A stretch of DNA of 14,342 nt, taken from the NCBI GenBank assembly GCA_903929325.1, contig CAIYUD010000159.1, positions 1-14,342 of the forward strand. The letters are read 5' to 3'. Position numbers and translations under genes: made by a program. Positions 1 through 7,862 of this stretch are shown in pieces. How positions within the stretch are numbered: the stretch's first letter is position 1; every line of letters starts with the position of its first letter. The notes under the pieces are model-generated. The model was not told the origin of the DNA. It made no database searches and saw nothing but the letters and a program-made list of their open reading frames with translations. Source of the stretch: an uncultured Opitutia bacterium. GTDB taxonomy: Bacteria > Verrucomicrobiota > Verrucomicrobiia > Opitutales > UBA953.

Positions 1-306
1 AGTTGATCGCAAACGCCGTTGTCCTGTAAGTTGAAGATAAAGATCCTGACGATAATTGGCTTGGTCGGTTGAACCTGTATTCACTGTACCTGTGCGTGTG
101 CAAGGGAAGTCGCCGTATAGTTTGCGGTAACGCTCACACGCTCCTGACAATGCTGCTATAGCTCCGGTTGCCGTCGCCTTCTTTTGTGCATTCATAGCAC
201 CGCGCACCAGAGGAAGCATAACCGTGGCGAGGATCGCAATAATCGCAATGACGAGCAAAAGCTCGATCAGGGTAAACCCACTTCGCTTAGAGGTCGTGCG
301 GTGCAT
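1..306 (-). CDS. Prepilin-type N-terminal cleavage/methylation protein (PulG/type IV pilin-like), 3' end beyond window
   Basis: This encodes the first 102 residues of a type II secretion or type IV pilin-like protein; the C-terminus lies outside the window. Residues 1-10 (MHRTTSKRSG) are a short positive leader. Prepilin peptidase would cut after G10, and F11-T-L-I-E15 carries the glutamate at position +5 needed for pilin assembly. Residues 11-35 form the long hydrophobic helix that anchors the subunit in the inner membrane. Further on, a YRKLYGDFP stretch near residues 60-68 resembles the start of the globular head of PulG-like proteins common in Verrucomicrobiota. The ATG at 304-306 has no Shine-Dalgarno sequence. 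It starts 7 bases after the stop of the dUTPase gene on the same strand, so the two are probably co-transcribed. The leader and helix are seen directly. Whether it is a pseudopilin, a true pilin or one of the many orphan PulG-like proteins cannot be told from this fragment. Confidence 0.88.
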   Translation of the reverse strand, partial: MHRTTSKRSGFTLIELLLVIAIIAILATVMLPLVRGAMNAQKKATATGAIAALSGACERYRKLYGDFPCTRTGTVNTGSTDQANYRQDLYLQLTGQRRLRST

Positions 307-313
307 CGAATGA

Positions 314-691
314 TTAGATATGGCGTGAATCGTTTTCGTCTTTCTTAACGTAGCCAGAGTCTTGGCGCTGATGATTAACAGCGTTTTTCTTTAAGTAAGC
401 TTGATAGACATCCTCCGAAGACATGCCGAGAACTTGCGCAATCGAGATGAGGAAATGGAAAAGGTCGATGACTTCTACGCGGGCATTTTGCTCGTCAAAC
501 TTCTGGTACTTTGCCCACCACTTCCAGGGCACCGAGTCGGTGAGCTCGGCCATCTCTTGCTGCATGGCGCGCAAGTAATTGAGCGTCCATTTTACTTTAT
601 CCTCCTCAGACATGCCTTTTGTCTCGACGCCAATGCGTTGATTGAGGGCTTCTTGCATGCGGAAAATTTCTTCGAGTTTGTCGGCGGCCAT
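314..691 (-). CDS. dUTPase of the dimeric, all-alpha family (dUTP diphosphatase)
   Basis: The predicted 125-residue protein belongs to the dimeric dUTPase / MazG-like all-alpha NTP pyrophosphatase superfamily. Such enzymes hydrolyse dUTP (often also dUDP) to dUMP, which keeps uracil out of DNA and feeds thymidylate synthesis in the cytoplasm. The metal-binding helices are visible: E46-x-x-E49 (EMAEL), the tryptophan-rich segment W56-K-W-W59, and E73-x-x-D76-x-x-H79 (VEVIDLFHF). A final KKNAVNHQRQDSGY segment near residues 101-114 matches the substrate-binding end of the family. The reading frame stays open upstream to 760, but the start at 689-691 (MAADKLEE) is preferred: family homology begins here, and the longer start would lie upstream of the likely transcription start of the minus-strand promoter at 751-759. 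The gene is transcribed divergently from the U32 gene, and the prepilin gene follows 7 bases downstream. The family assignment is firm; exact substrate preference is inferred. Confidence 0.88.
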   Translation of the reverse strand: MAADKLEEIFRMQEALNQRIGVETKGMSEEDKVKWTLNYLRAMQQEMAELTDSVPWKWWAKYQKFDEQNARVEVIDLFHFLISIAQVLGMSSEDVYQAYLKKNAVNHQRQDSGYVKKDENDSRHI

Positions 692-746
692 AGGGGTGGG
701 ATGTAAGTCGGAAAAAGTAAAAGGGGGAAGGGGAAAGGAGCTACTT

Positions 747-755
747 TGGTATAAT
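747..755 (+). promoter_or_regulatory. Extended -10 promoter for the U32 gene
   Basis: TGG-TATAAT is a perfect -10 hexamer (750-755) with the TGn extension at 747-749. No TTGACA-like -35 lies at the right distance upstream; a purine tract (719-740) occupies that place. Transcription would begin near 762, giving a leader of about 64 bases before the ATG at 826. It overlaps the minus-strand element at 751-759. Motif seen directly; activity inferred. Confidence 0.6.
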
Positions 756-759
756 AGCA
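751..759 (-). promoter_or_regulatory. Extended -10 promoter for the dUTPase-prepilin operon
   Basis: Read on the minus strand, TGC-TATTAT gives a five-of-six -10 hexamer (756 to 751) with a TGn extension (759-757). No -35 is evident. Transcription would begin near 744, leaving a leader of about 53 bases before the dUTPase ATG at 691. It shares bases 751-755 with the plus-strand -10, so polymerase probably cannot use both at once. Motif seen; function inferred. Confidence 0.45.
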
Positions 760-825
760 TAAAGACCTACGGCCATCTCTACCATTGTTATTCCCAGGTC
801 TGACTTTACCCCTACATCTAGTCCC

Positions 826-3357
826 ATGGTATCACCGGCCCCATTGTCCCCCCTCCGAAAGCCGGAGGTTCTCTCCCCGGCAGGGGATTGGGACTGTGTT
901 CGTGCGGCAGTCGAGAATGGTGCCGATGCAGTTTTCTTTGGGATCGGCAGATTTAATGCGCGTGTTCGAGCGCGTAACTTTACAACTGAAGATCTGCCAG
1001 ATTTGATGGCCTTTCTGCACCGCCGTGGCGTGCGTGGCTATGTAACGTTTAACACGCTTATCTTTGCTGATGAGCTCGGTGAAGCCTCGCAAATCCTCCG
1101 AGCCATTGTTGCTGCTGGAGTCGATGCAGCCATTGTCCAAGACGTGGGGATCTGTCGACTGATTCGCCGCATCTCGCCCGACTTCCCCATCCATGCCTCG
1201 ACACAAATGACGGTGACGAGCGCCGCAGGCACAGGTTTTGCGCGCGAGCTTGGTGCCAATTTAGCCGTGCTCGGCCGCGAAGTATCTTTACCTGAGATGG
1301 AAAAACTCCAACTCGAACAACGCACACTCGGATCTCCCATTGATTTAGAGGTATTTGTTCATGGTGCTCTCTGTGTTGCCTATTCGGGGCAGTGTCTGAC
1401 CAGTGAGTCGCTCGGTGGACGTTCGGCTAACCGTGGTGAATGCGCCCAAGCGTGCCGCTTGCCTTACGAGTTGATTGTCGATGGCGTAAAGAAAGACCTC
1501 GGGGACCGTGCGTACCTTCTGTCGCCTCAAGATTTGTCAGGTATCGAGGTAGTCCCTGATTTAATCCGTGCAGGTATTAAGTCTCTTAAAATCGAAGGCC
1601 GATTAAAGTCCCCGGGTTATGTCGCCGCGATTACCCGGGCATACCGTCATGCGGTCGATGCTGCCTGGCAGGCTTTGCTTTCAGGTGCCGATACGGCCCC
1701 TGTCGCAGCCAATGTGCGTCGCGAGGAAGACTATGCCATGCAGATGACTTTCTCGCGTGGCCTAGCGACGGGTTGGTTGCGCGGGATTGATAACCAAAAG
1801 CTCGTCCATGCGCGCTTCGGTAAAAAACGTGGTCTGCGTTTAGGTACGATTGTCTCGATTGAGCCACCGCGACTTCGCCTGCGCTTAGAAGGCCCAGCTA
1901 AAGCCGGTGACGGTATTGTCTTTGACGACGGTAAACCAGGAGAGCGCGAAGAGGGTGGGTTTATCCACTCCGTTGATCCAGCGCCTGATGGCCTTTCGAC
2001 GTTACGCTTTGGTCGCGAGAATGTTGATTGGACGCGTGTGAAGCCCGGACAAATCATTTGGAAAACCAAGGACCAAGAACTGGATAAACAACTCGAGCAG
2101 ACATGGAATCGACCGAAGCCTAACTATCAGCGCCCGATAAAGGCTATGGTGCACGGTTCCGTCGGTCAGCCTCTCCGGGTAGCTTTTGCGGACGACGAAG
2201 GTCGTGTTGTCTCTGCTGATTCAGAGATCCTGTGCGTGGCCGCGGAGAAACGTCCGCTCGATGAAGCCATCCTCCGAGATCAGTTAGGCCGCCTCGGGGA
2301 GACACCTTTTAAGCTTACAGATATCGAAGTACATCTTGATGGGTCGGTACTTATTCCGTCTTCCGAATTGAATCGATTACGCCGCGACCTCGCGGCTCGA
2401 CTGGAAGCCCTTTGGACAAAGCCACCCGCGTGGACGTTGCTTCCCTACGAACGTGAATCGACCAAGGTCAGCGAGGCTTTCGCTAATAAAGCCGCTCGAA
2501 CAGCGTCGATTATTCCAGTGATACGTGAGCTTACACAACTTGCACCTGCCTTGGCTTTTGCACCGCCTGCTATTTACGTCGAACTCGAGGATCCTAAGCG
2601 CCTGAAGGATGCTGTCGCTCAGGTGCGCGCAGCCGAGGCTGCCGGTGGGCCCAAGGTTGAGATTTGGGCCGTTGGGCCTCGTATCTACAAACAAGGCGAA
2701 GAATGGATCGTGAAACAGTTACGCGAGTCTGGCGCCGATGGATTCCTGGTTCGAAACCATGAACACCTCCGTGCCTTCGCTGGAAGCCGTCTGCGCGGTG
2801 ATTTCTCTCTCAATGTTGCCAATCCGCTAACTGCGGAGTGGTTTATGCAACAGCATCGCCTCGAAGGCTTAACGGCTTCGTATGATTTAAACGCCGACCA
2901 ACTCGCCGGGCTTTTACGCAATGCCCCTGCCGATTGGTTTGAGGTTACCATTCATCAACACATGCCCATGTTCCATATGGAGCACTGCGTATTTTGTTCG
3001 TTCCTGTCTTCAGGCAAAGATTATCGTGATTGCGGTCGTCCATGTGACAAACACCGCGTTACCCTTCGCGACCGGGTCGGTGCTGCACACATCTTGAAGG
3101 CAGATGCAGGTTGCCGAAATACACTTTATAACTCGCGCGCACAGACAGGTGCCGAGTTTGCCCATGATTTACTTAAATTAGGGGTCGGTCGTTTTCGGGT
3201 GGAGTTTGTAGACGAAGATGCTGCCACGGTTACGCGTACGCTTGAGCGCTACCAGGCATTATTGGCAGGCAAGCTGAGTGGGAGTGAACTCTGGCAGGAG
3301 CTTAAGGTGCTCAATCAATTGGGTGTGACCCGTGGCACCTTAATGGCTAAAGGCTAA
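826..3357 (+). CDS. U32 family protein (peptidase U32 / RlhA-like, with DUF3656-type region)
   Basis: This 843-residue protein is a U32 family member of the long type. Bacterial U32 proteins such as RlhA and TrhP are now known as tRNA or rRNA hydroxylation factors rather than proven proteases; RlhA makes 5-hydroxycytidine in 23S rRNA. Residues about 12-290 are the U32 TIM-barrel domain, opening with EVLSPAGDWDCVRAAVENGA. The family signature runs from H-G-A-L-C183 through C190 and NRGEC206 to C210-R211, followed by SLKIEGRLKSPGYV near residues 252-265. The middle (about 390-520) fits the DUF3656 region. The C-terminal part carries a second cluster, C721-x2-C724-x11-C736-x3-C740, followed by a conserved LRDR...ADAGCRNT segment. 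Plain E. coli RlhA is about 650 residues, so this is a longer version. The ATG at 826 has no Shine-Dalgarno sequence; a promoter lies at 747-755. The family is certain; the RNA target is inferred. Confidence 0.85.
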   Translation: MVSPAPLSPLRKPEVLSPAGDWDCVRAAVENGADAVFFGIGRFNARVRARNFTTEDLPDLMAFLHRRGVRGYVTFNTLIFADELGEASQILRAIVAAGVDAAIVQDVGICRLIRRISPDFPIHASTQMTVTSAAGTGFARELGANLAVLGREVSLPEMEKLQLEQRTLGSPIDLEVFVHGALCVAYSGQCLTSESLGGRSANRGECAQACRLPYELIVDGVKKDLGDRAYLLSPQDLSGIEVVPDLIRAGIKSLKIEGRLKSPGYVAAITRAYRHAVDAAWQALLSGADTAPVAANVRREEDYAMQMTFSRGLATGWLRGIDNQKLVHARFGKKRGLRLGTIVSIEPPRLRLRLEGPAKAGDGIVFDDGKPGEREEGGFIHSVDPAPDGLSTLRFGRENVDWTRVKPGQIIWKTKDQELDKQLEQTWNRPKPNYQRPIKAMVHGSVGQPLRVAFADDEGRVVSADSEILCVAAEKRPLDEAILRDQLGRLGETPFKLTDIEVHLDGSVLIPSSELNRLRRDLAARLEALWTKPPAWTLLPYERESTKVSEAFANKAARTASIIPVIRELTQLAPALAFAPPAIYVELEDPKRLKDAVAQVRAAEAAGGPKVEIWAVGPRIYKQGEEWIVKQLRESGADGFLVRNHEHLRAFAGSRLRGDFSLNVANPLTAEWFMQQHRLEGLTASYDLNADQLAGLLRNAPADWFEVTIHQHMPMFHMEHCVFCSFLSSGKDYRDCGRPCDKHRVTLRDRVGAAHILKADAGCRNTLYNSRAQTGAEFAHDLLKLGVGRFRVEFVDEDAATVTRTLERYQALLAGKLSGSELWQELKVLNQLGVTRGTLMAKG

Positions 3358-3392
3358 GCGGAACCGTTTGCCTGCGCATTTGTCTAAAGACT

Positions 3393-4256
3393 ATGCGGCG
3401 TGATGTATTTCTAAAACTTGGTATGACCGCCGTGGCGATGCCTTGGTTGGTAAGTTGTACGTCCGACGCGGAGAAGTTTGCATCACTTTCTATCGGAACC
3501 TTCAGTCGTGAACTCGCCCCTGAAATGGAGAAGTCTGGGTATGGTCATCTCGAATTATCGGTAACGGAGGATCTCATGCCCGCACGGTCTGAAGAAGATT
3601 TCGTGAAACACTTAGCAGTACTGAAAAAGCTCAACATTCGCTGTCACCAGATGAATGGCTTCATTCATCCTGACATTAAAATGGTCGGCCCAGATGTACA
3701 GATGGATAAGGTTTTGTCTTGGGCGCAAATCGCCTTCGCACGCGCGGAACGTGCAGGCGTTAATTACATAACCATCGGGGCAGGGAAGCCGCGTAAGGTT
3801 CCAGAAGGATTTGAGCCTGCCAAGGCGCGTGCGCAATTGTCGGCAATCTTCACCCAGCTTTTACCCATGGCGAATGATCACGGCGTCACGCTTGCGATGG
3901 AGAATTTAAACTCAGGGGAAACCAATTTGGGGAACACCCTGCTAGAGTGCCTAGAAATTGTTGAAGTCGCTGGTCCTAAAATGAAGTTAACCGCCGACAT
4001 CTTCCATATGTTACGTGAAGCGGAATCACCCGCATCGATGATCAAGGCCGCTCCGCGTTTGGCCCACTGCCATGTCGCCGAACGCGAAAAGCGAACGCCA
4101 CCGGGGACAGCAGGCGACGACTTTCGACCTTACCTACACGCCTTGCGTGACATAAAGTATCGCGGGGCTTTTAGCTTTGAGTGCGGGTGGGGACAGGGAC
4201 GTGCATCCCTTGCGCAATCCATCGCTGCGTTCCGAGAGCAACTCCGTACGTGTTAA
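3393..4256 (+). CDS. Exported lipoprotein, sugar phosphate isomerase/epimerase-like TIM barrel
   Basis: This 287-residue protein has the xylose isomerase-like TIM-barrel fold (AP endonuclease 2 / sugar isomerase superfamily). The metal-binding set expected for the family is intact: E170 (AMENLNS), D202 (ADIFHM), H227 (CHVAE) and E263 (SFECGW). These normally hold a divalent metal that drives ketose-aldose or epimerisation chemistry; the pattern is closest to hydroxypyruvate isomerase-like members. The N-terminus MRRDVFLKLG is followed by a hydrophobic stretch and an LVSC lipobox, with C22 the likely lipidated residue. The twin arginines followed by D-V-F fit the relaxed Tat pattern (RR-x-hydrophobic-hydrophobic), so folded export is plausible. 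It starts 35 bases after the U32 stop, on the same strand. Its stop codon is separated by a single base from the converging recD2 stop. Substrate unknown. Confidence 0.8.
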   Translation: MRRDVFLKLGMTAVAMPWLVSCTSDAEKFASLSIGTFSRELAPEMEKSGYGHLELSVTEDLMPARSEEDFVKHLAVLKKLNIRCHQMNGFIHPDIKMVGPDVQMDKVLSWAQIAFARAERAGVNYITIGAGKPRKVPEGFEPAKARAQLSAIFTQLLPMANDHGVTLAMENLNSGETNLGNTLLECLEIVEVAGPKMKLTADIFHMLREAESPASMIKAAPRLAHCHVAEREKRTPPGTAGDDFRPYLHALRDIKYRGAFSFECGWGQGRASLAQSIAAFREQLRTC

Positions 4257-4257
4257 C

Positions 4258-6444
4258 CTACTCAGCCTTTAAACGCGGCAGCAGTCCGGTGATGCGTCGT
4301 GCGTCTGAAACATTCCGCACAGCCATCGCATAGGCAGTTGGATCGCCAACAAGGATAACTTGGCGTCGACCACGCGTGACCGCTGTATAAATTAAATTAC
4401 GCGCTAAGAGGATGCTGTGCTGTCGCAGCAAAGGGACGATGACGGCGGGGAATTCTGAGCCCTGCGATTTATGAATGCTAATCGCGTACGCTAACTGGAG
4501 ATCGTTGGCCTGTGCGCGTTCCATTTCTACACGGTTGCCGTCGAAGTCGACCATGAGTTCGCCACCTTCTTCGACTTTAAGCACTACACCAAGGTCGCCA
4601 TTAAAGATGCCTAAATCATAGTTATTACGTGTCTGGATGACCTTATCCCCGGCGCCAATGCGACCCGGTGTGCCGGGTCCACGTCGTAGGCGTTCTTGGA
4701 GTGCTAAGTTTAGCGTATGAATTCCGCCTGTGCCTTTATGCATCGGGGCAAGAACTTGAATATCGCGTAAGGCGTCCAAGCGTAGTGTACGTGGGAGAAT
4801 TTCTGAACAGAGTTGGACGGTGAGTCTCACACAGGTTTCCGGTTCGTCGGCTCGTACGAAATGAATGTCGCTACTGTTAAAGTCGATTGCTTCAGGGCTT
4901 GTGACTAAGCCTGCAGGTTCTTTTTCGCCCTGGAGGATTCCATGGGCGACTTGGACAATCCCGCTGCGTGCGCCTTGTCGGAAGACCGTGTCGAGCCGGG
5001 TGACGTGTACCATGCCAGAGGCAATAATATCTTCCAAGACGCTGCCTGCTCCCACCGACGGCAACTGGTTAACATCACCCACGAGTACAAGGTGTGCATA
5101 GTCCGGTATCGCTCTCAGCAGGGCGGCGGCCAATTTTGAATCAAGCATCGAGGTTTCATCCACGACGACTAAATCTACGGGAACAGGATTATCTTCGCCG
5201 TGGGTGAAACGACCGATGGCGGGATCATACTTCAGTAGTCGGTGAATCGTACTGGCGGTACCGCGGGCGGCTTCAGCCATCCGCTGGGCGGCACGCCCCG
5301 TTGGAGCAGCAAGGACAACGCGTGCGCGTTTGGCGCCGACAATGTCACAGAGACCTCGCAGGATCGTCGTCTTACCAGTGCCAGGTCCACCAGTTAGAAC
5401 GGTAATCTTGTGTTGGAGGGCGGCGACGATGGCTGCCGATTGTAATTCGGAGAAAGCAAAACCGGCACGTTCTTGCGCCCAGGCAACTGCTCGATCGGCG
5501 ACAATCGGCGGCATGCTGCTTGGGCCTTTCAGAATGCGTCGTATCGACTTGTTGATGGAAACTTCGGCTTTGGCTTGCGCTGTGAGTTGAATCAATCGGT
5601 CAGGGCCTTGACCTAAGACTTCAACCACATGCTCAGCGACGAGCGTATCCATGCGTTCAGCGACAACGTGTCGATCAACTTCAAGGAGTGCCGTCGCATG
5701 GTCGACAAGGTGGTTTTGTGGAAAGGCGCTATGACCTTCGCCTTCGAGTTCTTCGAGTGAATGGAGGATGCCAGCATCCACGCGTTGGCTCCCCGCTGTC
5801 GGCAGACCTAAGTTGCGTGCAATCTTGTCAGCAGTGCGAAATCCAATCCCTTCGACTTCGCGGCAGACCCGATAGGGCTCTTTGGTTAAGACCTCTCGGG
5901 ATTTCTCACCGTAAGCTTTAACAATGCGCAGACAAAGGGCATTGGTCACCCCGTAGGTTTGCAAAAAGACCATAACCTCGCGGAGGGATTTCTGTTCTTC
6001 CCATGCTTGTTTGATGGCCTTGGCACGTTGCGGACCGATCCCTTCGACGTCACGTAATTTTGCAGAATGGTGGGAGATAACATCAAAAGTTTTCTCACCA
6101 AACTTGGCTACAATCTTATCGGCGTAGACTTTGCCAACGCCTCGGACGAGTCCGCTGCCTAAGTATTTACGAATGCCGTGTACGGAAGAGGGTAGTCGCG
6201 ATGTAAATGTTTTAACTCGTAGTTGTGGACCGTGTTGCGGGTGCCGATCCCACGTCCCTGTCAGGTCGATTGTCTCGCCGCACTGTAAGCCCGCAAGGTT
6301 ACCCAAAATAATTGTTTTGGTCCCGTTTTCTTCAGAGAGCTCGGCAATCGTAAAACCTTTTTCTTCGTCTAACCAAAGAATGCGCTCAATCACGCCAGAG
6401 AGTGAAATCTCCGGTCCAGAAGGGACCTGTGCGCCGCGCGACAT
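4258..6444 (-). CDS. recD2: RecD2-type ATP-dependent DNA helicase (RecD-like, SF1B)
   Basis: The 728-residue protein is a RecD2 helicase, a 5'-to-3' superfamily 1B motor found in bacteria mostly without RecBC and linked to DNA repair and replication-fork stability. An OB-like N-terminal domain (about 12-80) is followed by helix-hairpin-helix segments (about 100-212, including VEGIGPQRAKAI and VEGIGFRTADKIA). The motor shows Walker A GGPGTGKTT (352-360), APTGRAAQRM (380-389), Walker B VVDETSML (427-434), motif III VGDVNQLPS (455-463), FRQ (488-490), the SIHKSQGSEF segment (656-665) and YTAVTRGR (686-693). A short SH3-like insert (about 605-640) is typical of RecD2. The length is close to the 715-residue D. 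radiodurans enzyme. The start has an unusual asset for this window, an AAAGG/GGTGG Shine-Dalgarno at 6449-6456. The gene lies 83 bases downstream of the second TIM-barrel gene on the same strand. No recB or recC is in the window. Confidence 0.95.
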   Translation of the reverse strand: MSRGAQVPSGPEISLSGVIERILWLDEEKGFTIAELSEENGTKTIILGNLAGLQCGETIDLTGTWDRHPQHGPQLRVKTFTSRLPSSVHGIRKYLGSGLVRGVGKVYADKIVAKFGEKTFDVISHHSAKLRDVEGIGPQRAKAIKQAWEEQKSLREVMVFLQTYGVTNALCLRIVKAYGEKSREVLTKEPYRVCREVEGIGFRTADKIARNLGLPTAGSQRVDAGILHSLEELEGEGHSAFPQNHLVDHATALLEVDRHVVAERMDTLVAEHVVEVLGQGPDRLIQLTAQAKAEVSINKSIRRILKGPSSMPPIVADRAVAWAQERAGFAFSELQSAAIVAALQHKITVLTGGPGTGKTTILRGLCDIVGAKRARVVLAAPTGRAAQRMAEAARGTASTIHRLLKYDPAIGRFTHGEDNPVPVDLVVVDETSMLDSKLAAALLRAIPDYAHLVLVGDVNQLPSVGAGSVLEDIIASGMVHVTRLDTVFRQGARSGIVQVAHGILQGEKEPAGLVTSPEAIDFNSSDIHFVRADEPETCVRLTVQLCSEILPRTLRLDALRDIQVLAPMHKGTGGIHTLNLALQERLRRGPGTPGRIGAGDKVIQTRNNYDLGIFNGDLGVVLKVEEGGELMVDFDGNRVEMERAQANDLQLAYAISIHKSQGSEFPAVIVPLLRQHSILLARNLIYTAVTRGRRQVILVGDPTAYAMAVRNVSDARRITGLLPRLKAE

Positions 6445-6448
6445 AGCC

Positions 6449-6456
6449 CCACCTTT
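6449..6456 (-). promoter_or_regulatory. Shine-Dalgarno site of recD2
   Basis: On the minus strand AAAGGTGG precedes the recD2 ATG (6444) by 4 bases, or 7 bases measured from the AAAGG core. It supports the chosen start. It is the only convincing Shine-Dalgarno sequence I see before any gene in the window. Confidence 0.5.
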
Positions 6457-6527
6457 AAGAGTGAATGGCTGGGGCGCAACCGTGCACAGAGAGATTCGTC
6501 GCTCTGGATTCCTCTGGTGAGGTCTCC

Positions 6528-7355
6528 TTAGTGAGGGCGGGCGCGGACGAACTCAATACTCGCTCGAACTTGTGGCACGCTGTTGTCCCAGTCATTCTCA
6601 TGTTCCACCGAGATGTTACCATTAAATCCCTGTTTGCGGAGTTCGTCGAGGCAGGCACCCACATCAACCACGCCTTTACCCGCTACGACAACAGCTGCGT
6701 TGCCTGTGGTGGCTTTGTCTTTGAGGTGCACGGAGATGATGCGGCCGCGGAGGATGCGTAAGCATTCAATGGGTTTAAGCCCAGATGTACACCAATGTCC
6801 AAGGTCAGCACACGCACCTACGCGTGCATCGCGACTTTCAACAACGCCGAGAATATAAAGGGGATTCCATACCTTGTAATTTGGATTCGACATCGACCCG
6901 CCATGTTCATGAAAGGCGACTTTGATATCGAATTCTTTGGCCGCACTTTCCCAGTCTGCAATCCGTTCAGTAGACTCGGTACACACTGCGTAGAGACTAA
7001 GCTTTTTTGCAAATTCCATAATCTTGCGCACTTCGGCGGCATCTTTCGCGGCGACGACACCATAGTTGACTGGACGTACTCCCAGGCGATTGCACTCAGC
7101 TAAAAGCTCAGCGATCGCAGCGTCTGACATGGTGTGTCCTACTTGAATATTGGATCCAGGTCGCAAAGTTTGACCGGGGTAAAACTCGATCATGTTGCCG
7201 CCAGCTTCTTTGGTCTTCGCAATCGCCTCAAATGCTGTGAAGCGGTTAAAGGTGTAAGCTTGCGCACCAATAAACCATCCATCTTGGTTGAGTTCGGTTG
7301 GGATGGGCGTCGCCTGAGCAAGTGGCAGAAGGATTAGAGCTAAGAGGAATCGCAT
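6528..7355 (-). CDS. Exported sugar phosphate isomerase/epimerase-like TIM-barrel protein
   Basis: This 275-residue protein is a second xylose isomerase-like TIM barrel, distinct in sequence from the one at 3393-4256. It begins with a short Sec signal peptide (MRFLLALILLPLAQA, likely cut after A15), so the mature enzyme should be periplasmic. Metal ligands fit the family: E150 (FHEHGG), D184 (CADLGHW), H210 (SVHLKDK) and E251 (SVEHEND). The HLKDK segment is typical of the IolE/sugar epimerase branch, whose members act on sugars, inositols or their keto forms. The ATG at 7353-7355 has no Shine-Dalgarno sequence. The gene is divergent from yraN across 94 bases and sits 83 bases upstream of recD2, possibly in the same transcript. 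Exported proteins of this type are abundant in Verrucomicrobiota and Planctomycetota. Substrate cannot be told from sequence alone. Confidence 0.82.
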   Translation of the reverse strand: MRFLLALILLPLAQATPIPTELNQDGWFIGAQAYTFNRFTAFEAIAKTKEAGGNMIEFYPGQTLRPGSNIQVGHTMSDAAIAELLAECNRLGVRPVNYGVVAAKDAAEVRKIMEFAKKLSLYAVCTESTERIADWESAAKEFDIKVAFHEHGGSMSNPNYKVWNPLYILGVVESRDARVGACADLGHWCTSGLKPIECLRILRGRIISVHLKDKATTGNAAVVVAGKGVVDVGACLDELRKQGFNGNISVEHENDWDNSVPQVRASIEFVRARPH

Positions 7356-7449
7356 GATTTAAAGACAACCTTGGCTGAGAACAGTTCCCTTAGCAATGAG
7401 CCTTAGGTGACGGTATTCGTATCTCCGCAGCTTCCATCTTTCCTGTGGT

Positions 7450-7857
7450 ATGTGCGTTTGGCGGACTATTTGGAATTGGTTTAAGCCGGCTCCATTACCT
7501 CTGGGTGCTGAGGGCGAAGCTTTCGCAGCGGTTTATTTTCAAAAGAAAGGGGCTGCGATTCTTGCGCGAAATTGGCGCAGTGGTCGGGATGAATTAGACC
7601 TCGTTGTACTTGAAGGAGAGGTTGTTGTTTTTGTTGAAGTTAAGACCCGAACGGCAGAGCAAGCTGGGTCTGGCTGGTTTGCGGTCGATCGGCGGAAGCG
7701 TCGGGCCCTTCGCCGCGCTGTCCGTGCCTGGATTCAAAGGGTAGGCGGGGTACCCCACATACGCTTTGATGTGGTTGAAGTTCTTGTTTGCCATGGTGTA
7801 AAGCCTCGCATTGTCCATCATCTAGGCGTGCCACTCTTTTGGCGCCGCCGCCATTGA
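7450..7857 (+). CDS. yraN: YraN family protein (UPF0102, restriction endonuclease-like fold)
   Basis: The 135-residue protein belongs to the YraN/UPF0102 family, predicted endonuclease-like proteins whose biological role is not settled. The family pattern is visible: G19-x-E21 in the first helix (LGAEGEAFAA), the E48-L-D50-L-V strand, and E63-V-K65 (VFVEVKTR). Together they resemble the E-D-(E/Q)-x-K active site of the PD-(D/E)XK nuclease fold. The end is basic (FWRRRH), which would suit nucleic acid binding. In many bacteria yraN sits beside rnhB or dprA, but here it heads a run with zwf and opcA, with 5 bases between the yraN stop and the zwf start. The ATG at 7450 lacks a Shine-Dalgarno sequence, and no clear promoter is visible in the 94-base divergent gap. 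The family is clear; the function is unproven. Confidence 0.88.
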   Translation: MCVWRTIWNWFKPAPLPLGAEGEAFAAVYFQKKGAAILARNWRSGRDELDLVVLEGEVVVFVEVKTRTAEQAGSGWFAVDRRKRRALRRAVRAWIQRVGGVPHIRFDVVEVLVCHGVKPRIVHHLGVPLFWRRRH

Positions 7858-7862
7858 ACTTC

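Noticed and set aside
401..706. Plus-strand open frame of 101 residues opposite the dUTPase
   Set aside because: It is antisense to a clear dUTPase with intact motifs and has no recognisable features.
691..760. N-terminal extension of the dUTPase starting at 760
   Set aside because: The extra 23 residues lack family character, and their start lies inside the divergent promoter, upstream of the likely transcription start.
5330..5590. Plus-strand open frames within recD2 (also 4865-5139, 5688-5921, 6131-6520)
   Set aside because: They are antisense to a complete helicase with all motifs and show no domain of their own.
6445..6527. Terminator between the second TIM-barrel gene and recD2
   Set aside because: Only short, imperfect stems are present and no T-run follows on the minus strand.
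7788..7862. Longer zwf start inside yraN
   Set aside because: It would overlap 70 bases of yraN and add residues that read as a shadow of yraN; the ATG at 7863 gives a normal N-terminus.
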